DNA of 64,000 nt, from the NCBI GenBank assembly GCA_039586035.1, contig JBDHLD010000003.1:88319-152318 (forward strand), read 5' to 3'. Source of the stretch: JBDHHQ01 sp039586035 (lineage in GTDB: Bacteria; Gemmatimonadota; Gemmatimonadetes; Longimicrobiales; Gaopeijiaceae). Each line of letters begins with the position of its first letter. Positions within the stretch are counted from its first letter, which is position 1. Below the pieces are notes generated by a model. That model was not told the DNA's origin. It saw only the letters and a program-made list of their open reading frames with translations, and made no database searches. A program made the translations under genes and the position numbers. Below, in pieces: positions 24,295 to 33,294 of this stretch.

Positions 24295-26999
24295 GGCTCC
24301 ACCGTCCGGCCAGCACCGAGTGGATCGAGCGTCCGGTACGTTTCGCGCATCTGGAAGTAGGTCGGACGCCGGCGTTCGACCCACTCCGGCTCCTCCCAGG
24401 TGGACCACGTGAGCGTCGCCACCTCCGCTGCCTCATTGGGCCAGGCTGTCCAGCCGCCGCCGGGCACACGGACGGCGGCCGTGAGTCCGAGGGTCTCGAT
24501 CATGCGCGTCGGCACTTCGCCACCGAAGTCCTCCGATCCCGGCCCACCCTGGACGACGCGGCGGGAGCTGGGGTCGGTCACGTTCAACAGAAGCCACGGG
24601 ATGCGTACCTCGATGGCCGCGCCATCCGCAGACCATTCCCAGTAGCCATCCGGCGGGGCGCCCTCACGGAGTACGCCACGGTCGTAGCCTACGGCTCCGA
24701 ACTCCGCGCCGTCCCTTCCGAAGCGCGGCCGGTTGGGCAGCACCCGCAGCGGCTCATAGAGGCCGTCTTCGTTGGGGCGGGTCCGGAACGGGTGATTCAG
24801 CCGCTGCTCGAAGCGACCGACGAAGATTCCGGGGAGCTCGGGCGCACCGAGATCCGGACCGGCCGCACCACGCTTCAGCCGGTCCCGAACCGGCACGATC
24901 CGCCACGGATTGGACGGCGGATCCGCCATCAGGCGGACCGTGTCGCGCGAGATGTGGAGGACGAACTCGACGCCGACCGGTAGCTGGGGCCCCACCGCAC
25001 GGGGCCAGCGAACGTCGCCGCCCCGGGGGTCGAAGACGTCGAAGCCTACGAAGAACTCGGTGCCTGGTCCCCCGGCTCCGTCGATCAACAACCAGAGGTA
25101 CGCCTCGTCCACTGCGGTGCGGAGGGTGCCGCCGCTGCCCTCCATCGACGGCGCGGTGCGTCGCCAGGCAGCCAGTCGTTCTTCCAGGGAATCTCCGTCC
25201 ACGGCGGGCCGGGCTTCCATGGCCACCATGCCGTACTGTTGCTCGGGGTCCAGCCGATTCAACCAGAGGCGGTTGCGTTCCAGGGGCTGCTCGAAGTCGA
25301 TGACGAGCCAGTTCTTCTTGAACCACTCGTCCATCCAGGCGAAAAGCGCGCCTCCGGCGAAGCCCGCCTCGGCGATCTCCCGGGTCATCCGCGCGTTGAT
25401 GTCGGCCTGCTCGCCCTCGGTCAGCCCGCCGTGATTCCAACCCTGCGGGTGCACGTGGGCCAGGCCCATGCCCGTGGGCACGCCGTACTCGGCCATCAGG
25501 ACCGGCATGCCCGGGTGGTGGGCCTTCAGGCGGCGGAGGTAGCCGAAGTAGGTCGAGGGTCCCTCGGCCGATGTGGCGCCCTGATGCGCCGGGTCGAGGA
25601 ACATGAAGTCCGGGTAGTAGGGATAGGCGTGGTAGGAGGCGAAGACCCCGGCGGGGAACCGATCGGTGGCGCGTAGAAGCGATCCGTCGAGACCCACCGC
25701 GTCGTTGTCGTACTCCCGCGGACGCACGTCCACGTCCTCGCCGAGCTCCGCGCGGATCGAGAGCTCTTCATCTACCGTGCTCTCCGTGGGGTGTCGCAGG
25801 GGGTCCAGCGTGGGCCAGTTGGTGTAGGCCACCGGGCGCTGCTGGTGATACGCTTCGGACTCGTAGGCCACGATGACCTCGCACGCTTTGGCCATCCAGG
25901 CGTCCAGCGCGTTCCCTCCGGCGACCGTGATGTACTCGCCCTCATGGCCGGGAGCCGTGCCCTTCCGCTCCAGGTAGCCCTGGACGGAAAACGGCTCCCA
26001 CTCCCGGCCGATCACGAACGCGAGGACCCACCGCGACACGTCGGCCGTGTAGTAGCCACCCGCGTGCCCGGGGCGAATCGGCAGATCGGCCCGTCCGTGC
26101 AGCACGTCCACGACCCTGCGCATCTCCTCGAAGAACCGACCCTCCCACACCGGGTCGACGTAGTCGTGGTCCGGAGGCAGGTCGGTCCAGACGCCGTGTA
26201 TCACCCACAGGTCCGGTCCCTCCCCGGTGTTGTGGTCGAGAAGGGCCTGGTAGAAGGCCGGCGGGTGGATGGTGTAGACACGAATGGCGTTGACGTGCAT
26301 CTCCGCCATTCCCCGGATCCACTCCGCGTAGGTGGCGGAGTCGGGGAACTGGCTGGGGTGCCTGCCCGGGAGCGCCGCTCCCAGGTTCATGCCTTTGACG
26401 TAGAAGGGCTGCCAGGCCCCGTCGACGCGGATCTCGAACCGGTCTCCGTGGGCCCGGCTGTGGTGCTCCACCGTGTCCGGGCGCACGAGCGGGGGGCGCG
26501 CGGGCGGCTCGGCGGCTGCGGCGGGCACCCGCTCCAGGTATCCCCGTGCCTCGGTGTTGCCGGGGTCAAGGGCCAGCGTTCGGGACCAAGCGTGCCGTGC
26601 CGTCACCAGATCGTCTTCGCGCCAGGCCGCCAGTCCCAGTCCCGTCCAGGCGTCGATGACCGAGGAATCCTGCGCGAGGACCGACGAGAAGTGGGCGCGG
26701 GCCGCGGTGGCATCGGCCTGCCTGAGAGCCACGAACCCGAGCCCCGTCAGTGCTCCCGCGTGCTCCGGACACCGACGGGCCGCCTCCTTGAAAGCCGTGC
26801 CCGCCTCGTCCACACGGCCCTCCCGGAGCAGTGCCCAGCCGCGGGCCGCCTCGTCGTTCCCCTCGTACGGACAGGCTGGTCGGTCCGGGGACGCCACTGC
26901 GGCGGGGCCCACCCTACCCTGCCCAGGCCCTACCACCGCCAGCAACAACAGCGACGCCATGGGAATCAGCAAGTTGAGGAGTCGGCGGAAGCGGCTCAT
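24291..26999 (-). CDS. TPR plus clan-A glycoside-hydrolase-like protein
   Basis: A 902-residue exported protein. Residues 1-25 form a signal anchor, 50-155 contain three TPRs (WALLREGRVDEAGTAFKEA, GALTGLGFVALRQADATAA, WTGLGLAAWREDDL). From about 185 to 600 is a (beta/alpha)8 glycosidase-like domain starting FYVKGMNLGAALPGRHP. Two candidate carboxylates are E333 in IGREWEP and E504 in VLMAEYGVPTG, placed like acid/base and nucleophile of clan GH-A enzymes. The C-terminal 230 residues look like a carbohydrate-binding jelly roll (VDEAYLWLLIDGAGG, VEVRIPWLLLNVTDP-like strands). It may trim or modify the polymer made by the next gene, as PgaB does. The exact family is not assigned. Confidence 0.8.
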   Translation of the reverse strand: MSRFRRLLNLLIPMASLLLLAVVGPGQGRVGPAAVASPDRPACPYEGNDEAARGWALLREGRVDEAGTAFKEAARRCPEHAGALTGLGFVALRQADATAARAHFSSVLAQDSSVIDAWTGLGLAAWREDDLVTARHAWSRTLALDPGNTEARGYLERVPAAAAEPPARPPLVRPDTVEHHSRAHGDRFEIRVDGAWQPFYVKGMNLGAALPGRHPSQFPDSATYAEWIRGMAEMHVNAIRVYTIHPPAFYQALLDHNTGEGPDLWVIHGVWTDLPPDHDYVDPVWEGRFFEEMRRVVDVLHGRADLPIRPGHAGGYYTADVSRWVLAFVIGREWEPFSVQGYLERKGTAPGHEGEYITVAGGNALDAWMAKACEVIVAYESEAYHQQRPVAYTNWPTLDPLRHPTESTVDEELSIRAELGEDVDVRPREYDNDAVGLDGSLLRATDRFPAGVFASYHAYPYYPDFMFLDPAHQGATSAEGPSTYFGYLRRLKAHHPGMPVLMAEYGVPTGMGLAHVHPQGWNHGGLTEGEQADINARMTREIAEAGFAGGALFAWMDEWFKKNWLVIDFEQPLERNRLWLNRLDPEQQYGMVAMEARPAVDGDSLEERLAAWRRTAPSMEGSGGTLRTAVDEAYLWLLIDGAGGPGTEFFVGFDVFDPRGGDVRWPRAVGPQLPVGVEFVLHISRDTVRLMADPPSNPWRIVPVRDRLKRGAAGPDLGAPELPGIFVGRFEQRLNHPFRTRPNEDGLYEPLRVLPNRPRFGRDGAEFGAVGYDRGVLREGAPPDGYWEWSADGAAIEVRIPWLLLNVTDPSSRRVVQGGPGSEDFGGEVPTRMIETLGLTAAVRVPGGGWTAWPNEAAEVATLTWSTWEEPEWVERRRPTYFQMRETYRTLDPLGAGRTVEP

Positions 27000-28414
27000 G
27001 CAGCCTCCTGCACACGGAAGCCCCGGCGTTCGGCGGTTCCCCACGTGTTTCGGCCCCGCAACGCGTTGACGACTCCATTGAGGCGCCAGAACGACGTGAG
27101 CTGCCGATAGAACACGTTCTCGGCCAGGGCCAGGACGATGAGCTGCAGGAGATCCGAGTTATGGGCGTACCGCCGGAACGAAAGCTCCTCCTGAGCCACG
27201 GCGGCCGAGGAGAGGGCGATGCCGAAGACCACGGCCAGAACCAGAAAGGCCACGACGTACACGGGTGACGCGCGTCCCGCGGCCACGGTCAGGCCGAAGA
27301 AGAGGTATCCCCCAACCTCTATGAGGGGACCCACCATCTCGAGGATGAAGAAGTACGGGATGGCGAACATGCCCACCGTCCCATAGCGCGGGTTGAAGAG
27401 CATCCCGCGGTGCCGGATCATCGTCTGCACCAGGCCCCGCTGCCAGCGGTCACGCTGGCGAGCCATGCCCCGCAGCGTCTCGGGGCACTCGGTCCACGCC
27501 ACCGGGTCTGGGATGCACACGATCCGGTACGGGATCTTCCGGTCGCGGAAGTGCCGATGAAGGCGGATCACCAGCTCCATGTCCTCGCCGACGGTGTTCG
27601 TCGCGTATCCGCCGGCCTCCACGACCGCCGACCGCCTGAACACACCGAATGCGCCCGAGATGATCAGCGTGGCGTTCATCTGGGCCCAGCCCACCCGTCC
27701 CGAGAGGTAGGCTCTCAGGTACTCCAGCACCTGAAACTTGGCCAGCAGGTTGCGAGGTAGGCGGACCTCCTTCACCGAGCCGGACTTCACGCTCGATCCG
27801 TTGGCGACCCGGATGATCCCTCCCGCCGCGACGGTCCGGGTGTCCTCGAGGAACGGTCGGGCTGCCCGCATGAGGGCTTCTCCGTCCACGATGGAGTCGG
27901 CATCGATCACGCAGAACAGAGGCGTCCGGCAGAAGATCAGGCCCGTGTTGAGGGCGTCGGACTTCCCGCCGTTCACCTTGTCGATCACCCAGAGGTCCCG
28001 GTGGAGGCGGCTGCGGTAGATGGACTTCACGAGGGACACCGGCAGCTCGGCAGAGGGCATGCGGGCGGCCGGCACCAGGTCGAAGGCTTCGTGCAGCACC
28101 TCCAGGGTCCCGTCGGTGGATCCGTCGTTCACCAGTAGAACCTCGTATTCCGGGTAGTGGAGCGTCGTCAGAGCACGAGTGGCTTCCACGACCGTTTCCG
28201 CCTCGTTGAAGGCCGGCGAGATGATCGTGATCGGGGGGGCCGCGCCCAATCCGACCAGCTCGTCCACGTCGATGCTCTTGAGTCGGCGGACGTAGCGCGC
28301 CAGGAACCGGAAGGCCAGGAGGCTCAGGATCAGATAGATGACGTTCAGCGAGAAGAAGTACGCCAGGACGATGACGTTGAAGAGGTCCACCACCTGCCAG
28401 AACAGGCCGCTCAT
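26996..28414 (-). CDS. Processive GT2 polysaccharide synthase (PgaC/NfrB-like)
   Basis: A 472-residue membrane glycosyltransferase. The N-terminal helices cover residues 10-38. The cytoplasmic GT2 core has ITIISPAFNEAETVVEA, D97 in VNDGSTDGT, the DAD motif at 171-173, TVGEDMEL with the catalytic acid, and the processivity motif QRDRW. Three or more C-terminal helices follow (FAIPYFFILEMVGPLIEV, YVVAFLVLAVVFGIAL). This is the arrangement of PgaC, BcsA-like and NfrB synthases that polymerise and extrude a beta-linked glycan. No PilZ domain is present, so any cyclic-di-GMP control must come from elsewhere. ATGA overlaps on both sides tie it to its neighbours. Confidence 0.92.
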   Translation of the reverse strand: MSGLFWQVVDLFNVIVLAYFFSLNVIYLILSLLAFRFLARYVRRLKSIDVDELVGLGAAPPITIISPAFNEAETVVEATRALTTLHYPEYEVLLVNDGSTDGTLEVLHEAFDLVPAARMPSAELPVSLVKSIYRSRLHRDLWVIDKVNGGKSDALNTGLIFCRTPLFCVIDADSIVDGEALMRAARPFLEDTRTVAAGGIIRVANGSSVKSGSVKEVRLPRNLLAKFQVLEYLRAYLSGRVGWAQMNATLIISGAFGVFRRSAVVEAGGYATNTVGEDMELVIRLHRHFRDRKIPYRIVCIPDPVAWTECPETLRGMARQRDRWQRGLVQTMIRHRGMLFNPRYGTVGMFAIPYFFILEMVGPLIEVGGYLFFGLTVAAGRASPVYVVAFLVLAVVFGIALSSAAVAQEELSFRRYAHNSDLLQLIVLALAENVFYRQLTSFWRLNGVVNALRGRNTWGTAERRGFRVQEAA

Positions 28415-29478
28415 GCCGGGGCCACCAGAATCGCCTCTCGGGCCGCTTGAGCCTCTGGCGCGCCGGACCGTGCCAGCCGCTCCAGAATGTCCGTGCGCCC
28501 CATGCCTCGGAGCCCCTGGGCCGCGTACATGACGACCCAAGGCGTGTCGTCCTCCAACGCCTCCTCCAGGAGGTGCGCTTCGGCGGGGCCTCCCAGTCGT
28601 GACAGGGCGCGGATCGCGTGCCCGCGGACCGCCGGGTTGGCCGCCCTGCAGTGCTTCCGGGCGGACGGCACGGCGTCGGCTCCCCCCAGCTTGCGCAGCA
28701 ACCGCAGCGCGGCGATCAGGAGGTCCGGGTCGTCCTCCTCCCGGAGGATCTTCTCGGCCGCCCCGACGGACTCCAGGTCTTTGAGGTCGACAAGGGCTCC
28801 CGCGACGATCGCGCGGACGCGCGTAGGGTGCGATCTGTCCGCCATCACCGCCCGCAGCGTGGGGGCCGCCGCAGGCCCCATTCGACCCACCAGCGTCGAG
28901 AGGAAGGGGATGTTCCAGAGGTCGAACCTGTCCAGGCTCCCCACCACGTCATGCAGGTGCCAGACGGCCCCCCGGCGCGCCAAGGCGTAGGCCGCGTTGA
29001 TGGCCACGATGGGTGAGCGGTCCCGGAGCATGTCAGCGACCCGCTGCTCCAGGTTCTTTCCCGCGAGCCCTCCGAGAACCTCCACCGCCCGGGCTCTGCG
29101 TTCGGGAACGCGGTGCGTCAGCTCCGGATCCAGCACTTGCAGATGCGGGGCCGCGATCTTCCTGACCATCGTGGCGTCGTGGCCCTTCAGGAGCCGCGTG
29201 AACCGCGAGAGAAAGTCGAGGAAGAAGATCTGGTCCGAGGGGGCCACGGTGGCGGAGAACGGCTGCGGCGGCGCCTCGCCGGCCAGAACGTCGTATACCC
29301 GAGGCGTCCAGATGTCCTCCAGGCGAGTCCGGTGACGCCCCCGCAGCGTGTTCTTGACGCGGAGGCTGACGATGCCACAGCAGATGCCCAGAAAGACGGT
29401 GAAGAGACCCAGGCTGGCGAGGATCAGGAAGCGGAGCACCTCGTCCTGCATGGCCATCTGGGTGAGCTCGGAGAACAT
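28411..29478 (-). CDS. Membrane-anchored HEAT-repeat protein
   Basis: A 355-residue protein with one N-terminal helix (about 17-40, ILASLGLFTVFLGICCGIVSL) and then cytoplasmic HEAT repeats from about 120 to the end: RARAVEVLGGLAG, SPIVAINAAYALARRG, TRVRAIVAGALVDLKD, LLIAALRLLRKLGG, NPAVRGHAIRALSRLGG, TPWVVMYAAQGLRGMG. Such solenoids usually act as binding scaffolds. The gene overlaps the polysaccharide synthase by ATGA and follows the response regulator by eleven bases, so it may be the adaptor that couples the regulator to the synthase. That role is inferred. Confidence 0.85.
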   Translation of the reverse strand: MFSELTQMAMQDEVLRFLILASLGLFTVFLGICCGIVSLRVKNTLRGRHRTRLEDIWTPRVYDVLAGEAPPQPFSATVAPSDQIFFLDFLSRFTRLLKGHDATMVRKIAAPHLQVLDPELTHRVPERRARAVEVLGGLAGKNLEQRVADMLRDRSPIVAINAAYALARRGAVWHLHDVVGSLDRFDLWNIPFLSTLVGRMGPAAAPTLRAVMADRSHPTRVRAIVAGALVDLKDLESVGAAEKILREEDDPDLLIAALRLLRKLGGADAVPSARKHCRAANPAVRGHAIRALSRLGGPAEAHLLEEALEDDTPWVVMYAAQGLRGMGRTDILERLARSGAPEAQAAREAILVAPA

Positions 29479-29489
29479 GTCTGGGCCCG

Positions 29490-30317
29490 TCAGTCTTCAC
29501 GATCGCCGTGCTCCAGGAGCCGTCGAACCCGGGCCAGGACCTCGATGGGAGAGAACGGCTTGACGACGTAGTCGTCCGCTCCGAGCTCCAGACCCCGCAC
29601 GAGGTCCCTCTCGTCCGTTCGTCCTGTGAGCATGATGACCGGGACGTGATCCCACGCCTTGTCTTCCCGGATGCGGGCCAAGAGGTCCAGGCCGTCCAGG
29701 CCCGGGAGCATTCCATCCAGGATGGCCAGGTCGAACACCTCGCTGGACACACGGTCCAGAGCGTCCGCCCCGTCATCGAGGACAGTGACGTCGAAGTCGC
29801 CTTCGCGGGCGAGCCGGTCCATCAGGAGACCCGAAGCGAAAGGATCGTCCTCGACGACCAGGATGCGTGTGAGCCGCGGGCCCGAGAGCGGCGGTACCGG
29901 CGCGTGGCCGTCGGAGGTCAGATCCTCCCCCCAAGCGGCCTGTTGATCCACCAGATCCGCTTCGGCGGCCGCAATCGCGTCCCGCGTCGAGTCCCGGGCG
30001 GAAAGGGTCTTCAGCGAGATGACCACGGGGAACGGCTTCCGAGGGGACGACCTGCGCCAGGCGTCCCGGACCGCCGACTCGGCGTCGTCGTCGTCCAGCG
30101 CTGTAACGAGTACCAGCAGACGCTGCGCCGACCACCGGGTCACGACTGCTCCCGCGGGTAGCGTCGTATCGAGCGATTTGGCCAGGCGCGTCAAGGCGCC
30201 CTTGCTCACGGGCCCTCGCTCCTCGAGCGGCCCGATGAGGGCCAAATGGGTCGCGAGCGTCCCCCCGGTCCCGGACGGTATACCTTCCGCCAGCCGTAGA
30301 AGGGTCGCTTCGGTCAT
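29490..30317 (-). CDS. Response regulator with degenerate GGDEF-like N-terminal half
   Basis: A 275-residue protein, first in the exopolysaccharide operon. The C-terminal receiver domain (150-270) is intact: acidic pocket E156-D157-D158, phosphoacceptor D201 in AILDGMLPG, T231 and K253 in VVKPFSP. The N-terminal half (15-125) follows the spacing of a GGDEF domain (GALTRLAKSLDTTLPAGAVV, LLVLVTALDDDDAESAVRDA, VVISLKTLSAR, AIAAAEADL), but the active-site GGDEF is replaced by WSAQR, so it should be catalytically dead and could serve as a binding or dimerisation module. The upstream 264-base gap probably holds the operon promoter. Confidence 0.85.
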   Translation of the reverse strand: MTEATLLRLAEGIPSGTGGTLATHLALIGPLEERGPVSKGALTRLAKSLDTTLPAGAVVTRWSAQRLLVLVTALDDDDAESAVRDAWRRSSPRKPFPVVISLKTLSARDSTRDAIAAAEADLVDQQAAWGEDLTSDGHAPVPPLSGPRLTRILVVEDDPFASGLLMDRLAREGDFDVTVLDDGADALDRVSSEVFDLAILDGMLPGLDGLDLLARIREDKAWDHVPVIMLTGRTDERDLVRGLELGADDYVVKPFSPIEVLARVRRLLEHGDRED

Positions 30318-30581
30318 GACTCCACGTTCCGTTACGAGCGGCTGAGTCCAGGGACCACGGGGCCCCCGGACATTCTTCCGGCTTCTAGTCTCGACACCAT
30401 CGAGGGGGGACTGAATCGATCAGGCGATCGTGGATGGGGGTTCCGCCGGGTGGAATCTCGCGCTGGCCGGACGTGGTCCGCTGTCCGCGAGGGTGGGCTT
30501 CGTCGTCGAGCGTCTCTTCGGTCGAGGTCGGCTCGGGCCCCGTGCCTCCGGGACCCGAGCGGTGGGGGGGAGGTGGCGGGT

Positions 30582-31460
30582 CTACATCGTGATGACGAGG
30601 GACACTGTGAAGATGCTGTCCCACTTCTTGGCGGGGACGGTCACCGTCGCGTCTTGTGGCGTCCCGTCCGGGAGCCTCAACGGCACCGACAGCAGCGAGG
30701 GCAAATTGTCGAAGAGGAGCTGGAGAGACGTACGGAACGCCAGGGTCTCCGACATGCTCACGGCCAGCGAGTTGAGCCAGTCGGCCCGTAGATCCGTCGT
30801 CTCATTCAGGTTCTGGTCCAACAGCAGGAGGCTGGCGAACTCGGTCGTGGACGAGAGCTTCTTCATGGCGTCGTACGAGAGGCGAAGGCCCCCGAACGAC
30901 TCGGAGACGCCGGGCGTAGGCACGAGGTCTTTCTGCAACGTGTACGTCACGCCGAGATCCGCCTTGAAACGGGCGTCATCCGCGTCGACGAACGCCCGGC
31001 CGACACCAGCGACCGCGTTGTAGCGATTGTCGATTCCGGCGAACGTGTTACGGTCCCAACCGGCGCCGCCGAACGCCAGCACCGTCCCCAGGGTCCGATC
31101 GTAGCGTCCCCGCGCAAAGAAGTTCTCGGCCGTCAGCTCGGTGCGCTTCTCCTCGACCAACTCGAAGTCGTCGGGGGAGGTGCCCACTGCCGTGGTCGTC
31201 GTGATCCGGGTCTCCGACCGTATCCCCCCGCCCTCGAACCGCAGCTCGTTCAGGGCGTTCTTGCCCAGGAACACGGTCGAAAGTCCCAGCGTGCTGGACG
31301 AGGCGTTGCCGCCGGTGGACACCCAGCTGAGGTCGGTGGTGTTGGTCCAGACCAGGCCCGTGGGCTCCTCGTCCTGTGGCTCGGCCTCCTGACCGCCGAC
31401 CCCCAACGGAGCGAGCGCAACGAGAAGTGTTGTGCACAGGGCGGCGGCCGGGAGCCACAT
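30582..31460 (-). CDS. DUF481 (YdiY-like) outer-membrane barrel protein
   Basis: A 292-residue exported protein with a signal peptide ending in GVGGQEAE. The mature part is a chain of amphipathic strands characteristic of DUF481/YdiY proteins (TNTTDLSWVSTGGNASSSTL, NALNELRFEGGG, NFFARGRYDRTL, VLAFGGAGWDRNTF, GRAFVDADDARFKADLGV, FTVSLVITM). The first strand signature WTNTTDLSWVSTGGN is diagnostic. Start ATG 31460 has GAGG six bases upstream; an in-frame ATG at 31562 lacks a signal peptide at its end. Function is unknown in this family; it is monocistronic here and upstream of the exopolysaccharide operon. Confidence 0.8.
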   Translation of the reverse strand: MWLPAAALCTTLLVALAPLGVGGQEAEPQDEEPTGLVWTNTTDLSWVSTGGNASSSTLGLSTVFLGKNALNELRFEGGGIRSETRITTTTAVGTSPDDFELVEEKRTELTAENFFARGRYDRTLGTVLAFGGAGWDRNTFAGIDNRYNAVAGVGRAFVDADDARFKADLGVTYTLQKDLVPTPGVSESFGGLRLSYDAMKKLSSTTEFASLLLLDQNLNETTDLRADWLNSLAVSMSETLAFRTSLQLLFDNLPSLLSVPLRLPDGTPQDATVTVPAKKWDSIFTVSLVITM

Positions 31461-31738
31461 CGCCAGCCTCGGTCGGATGAAGTCAGTGGGTTGAACCGGG
31501 ACTGCGTTTGACGGCGGTCCAGTCCGACCGGACCGCGTCGAGACAACTCGCAGAGGGGGCATCGCACTCGTCTCCGTGCTCTTGGTCGCGATTGGGGCTG
31601 GCACCGGCGGGGTGATCCGGGTCACCGCCCGTTCGTTGATGCAGACACGGGCGTGCGGGGAAAAGTCACACCGGGCAATGGGCGGGCGATCGGTGCCAGG
31701 ACCGGTGCCCTCACGGTGGGTGCCCTGGGGGCTGCCCC

Positions 31739-33139
31739 TCAGCGTGTCAGGACGTCGTCCGTCCCATCCACATTGGCGGTGGTGTAACGTGAGCGGCCGC
31801 TGACCCGGTCCTCCATGAGGGTCGAGAACACGTCGCTGAGGAACAGCATGCTGATCAGGTTGGGGATCGCCACGACGGCAACCGAGATGTTGGCCAGCAC
31901 CCAGAGGCGATCGACGTCTGCCACGCCCGCGAAGAGCACGCCCGGGACGAAGTACAGCCAACGCAACGTCCGAAACGCCCTGACGCCGGCGAGACTCACG
32001 AGGCTCGTTTCGAAGTAGACGAAGAAGCCGATCTGGGTCGAGAGCGAGAAGGTCAGGATGGAGATCGAGACGATCGCCGCGGCCGCCGTCTCCGGCAGCG
32101 CGCGGGAGAAGGCCTGCAACAGCAGCTCGATGCCCGATTCGCCGCTGTCCAGGGCGCCGGTACACAGGATGGCCAGGGCGGTAATCGAGCAGATGACGAT
32201 GGTGTCCACGAACACCTCGACCGCTCCCCAGACCCCCTGCTCGAAGGGGTGGGCGGTCTCGGCGGTGGCGTGCACCATGGGGGCGGTGCCCAGGCCCGCC
32301 TCGTTCGAGAGCATGCCGCGGGCCATGCCCTGCTTGAGGGCCGTGGCCACGGCGATGCCGGTAGCTCCGCCCACGCCCGCCACCGGGGTGAAGGCGTAGG
32401 TGAAGATGGTCTGGAGGACGTCGGGAATCCGTTGGTAGTTGAGGGCGATGACCACCGAGGCGCCGGCCAGGTAGGCGAACGACATGAAGGGGACGAGGGC
32501 CCCGGAAAAGCGCCCGATGCGGCGCACGCCGCCCAGGACGACCATGGCCGTGACCACCGCCATGATCGACGTGATCAGGTAGGGGTTGACGTCGTAGCTG
32601 GCGAGGAACGCCCGCCCGACCGTGTGGGATTGGAGCAGCGAGGCGCTGAACATGGCGTTGACCAGCATGCCGGCGCTGAACAGATAGGCCAGAGGCGTCC
32701 AGCCCAGCCCGCGGCGGATCGTGTGCATCGGCCCCCCTCGCACCCGTCCGTCACGGCCCCGTTCCCGGTAGTGCACACCCAGCGTGATCTCCACCGTCTT
32801 GGACATCATGCCAAAGAACGCGAGGAGCCACATCCAGAAGATCGCGCCGGCTCCTCCCACGGAGAGCGCCGTGGCCACCCCCGCCATGTTGCCCATGCCG
32901 ACCGTGCCTCCGAGCGACGTGGCCGCGGCCTGGAAGGAGGACATGGACCCGGAATCGCCCCTGTCCCCACGGCCGATGGCGAGCACGGTGTGCCGGAGGA
33001 TGTGCCCCAGGCCCCGAACCTGGAAGAAGCCGGACTTGACGGTGAAGAAGACCGCCACCCCGGCGATGAACACCATGGTCCAGGGACCCCAGAGGAGGCC
33101 GTCCACGACCGCCAGCCAATCCAGGAACCGGTCGATCAT
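31739..33139 (-). CDS. Alanine or glycine:cation symporter (AGCS family)
   Basis: A 466-residue polytopic transporter of the AGCS family that imports alanine, glycine or glutamine with Na+. It starts MIDRFLDWLAVVDGLLWGPW and shows the conserved core SLGGTVGMGNMAGVATALSV (around residue 80), GGPMHTIRRGLGW, NEAGLGTAPMVHATA and AETAHPFEQGVWGAVEVFVDT. Some ten helices are visible. Length is normal. Substrate choice within the family cannot be decided. It is separated by about 155 bases from the amidohydrolase upstream and about 280 bases from the DUF481 gene downstream. Confidence 0.92.
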   Translation of the reverse strand: MIDRFLDWLAVVDGLLWGPWTMVFIAGVAVFFTVKSGFFQVRGLGHILRHTVLAIGRGDRGDSGSMSSFQAAATSLGGTVGMGNMAGVATALSVGGAGAIFWMWLLAFFGMMSKTVEITLGVHYRERGRDGRVRGGPMHTIRRGLGWTPLAYLFSAGMLVNAMFSASLLQSHTVGRAFLASYDVNPYLITSIMAVVTAMVVLGGVRRIGRFSGALVPFMSFAYLAGASVVIALNYQRIPDVLQTIFTYAFTPVAGVGGATGIAVATALKQGMARGMLSNEAGLGTAPMVHATAETAHPFEQGVWGAVEVFVDTIVICSITALAILCTGALDSGESGIELLLQAFSRALPETAAAAIVSISILTFSLSTQIGFFVYFETSLVSLAGVRAFRTLRWLYFVPGVLFAGVADVDRLWVLANISVAVVAIPNLISMLFLSDVFSTLMEDRVSGRSRYTTANVDGTDDVLTR

Positions 33140-33294
33140 GGGTTGTCAGTTCCCCGCGGCCGTGACGGGTGGGCGGCCGCGCGACCCAGAGCGATGCGTG
33201 GACAGGTCGGGAATCGCCGCGTCGCTGGTGCCGCTCGACAGGCGACCGCACATGGGACGCGGCCCAGGCGCTGGCGCTTCTTGCCCGAGACTCT

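Noticed and set aside
30531..30560. Hairpin GCTCGGG/CCCGAGC after the DUF481 gene.
   Set aside because: Seven-base stem with a large loop and no T-run; too weak to call a terminator.
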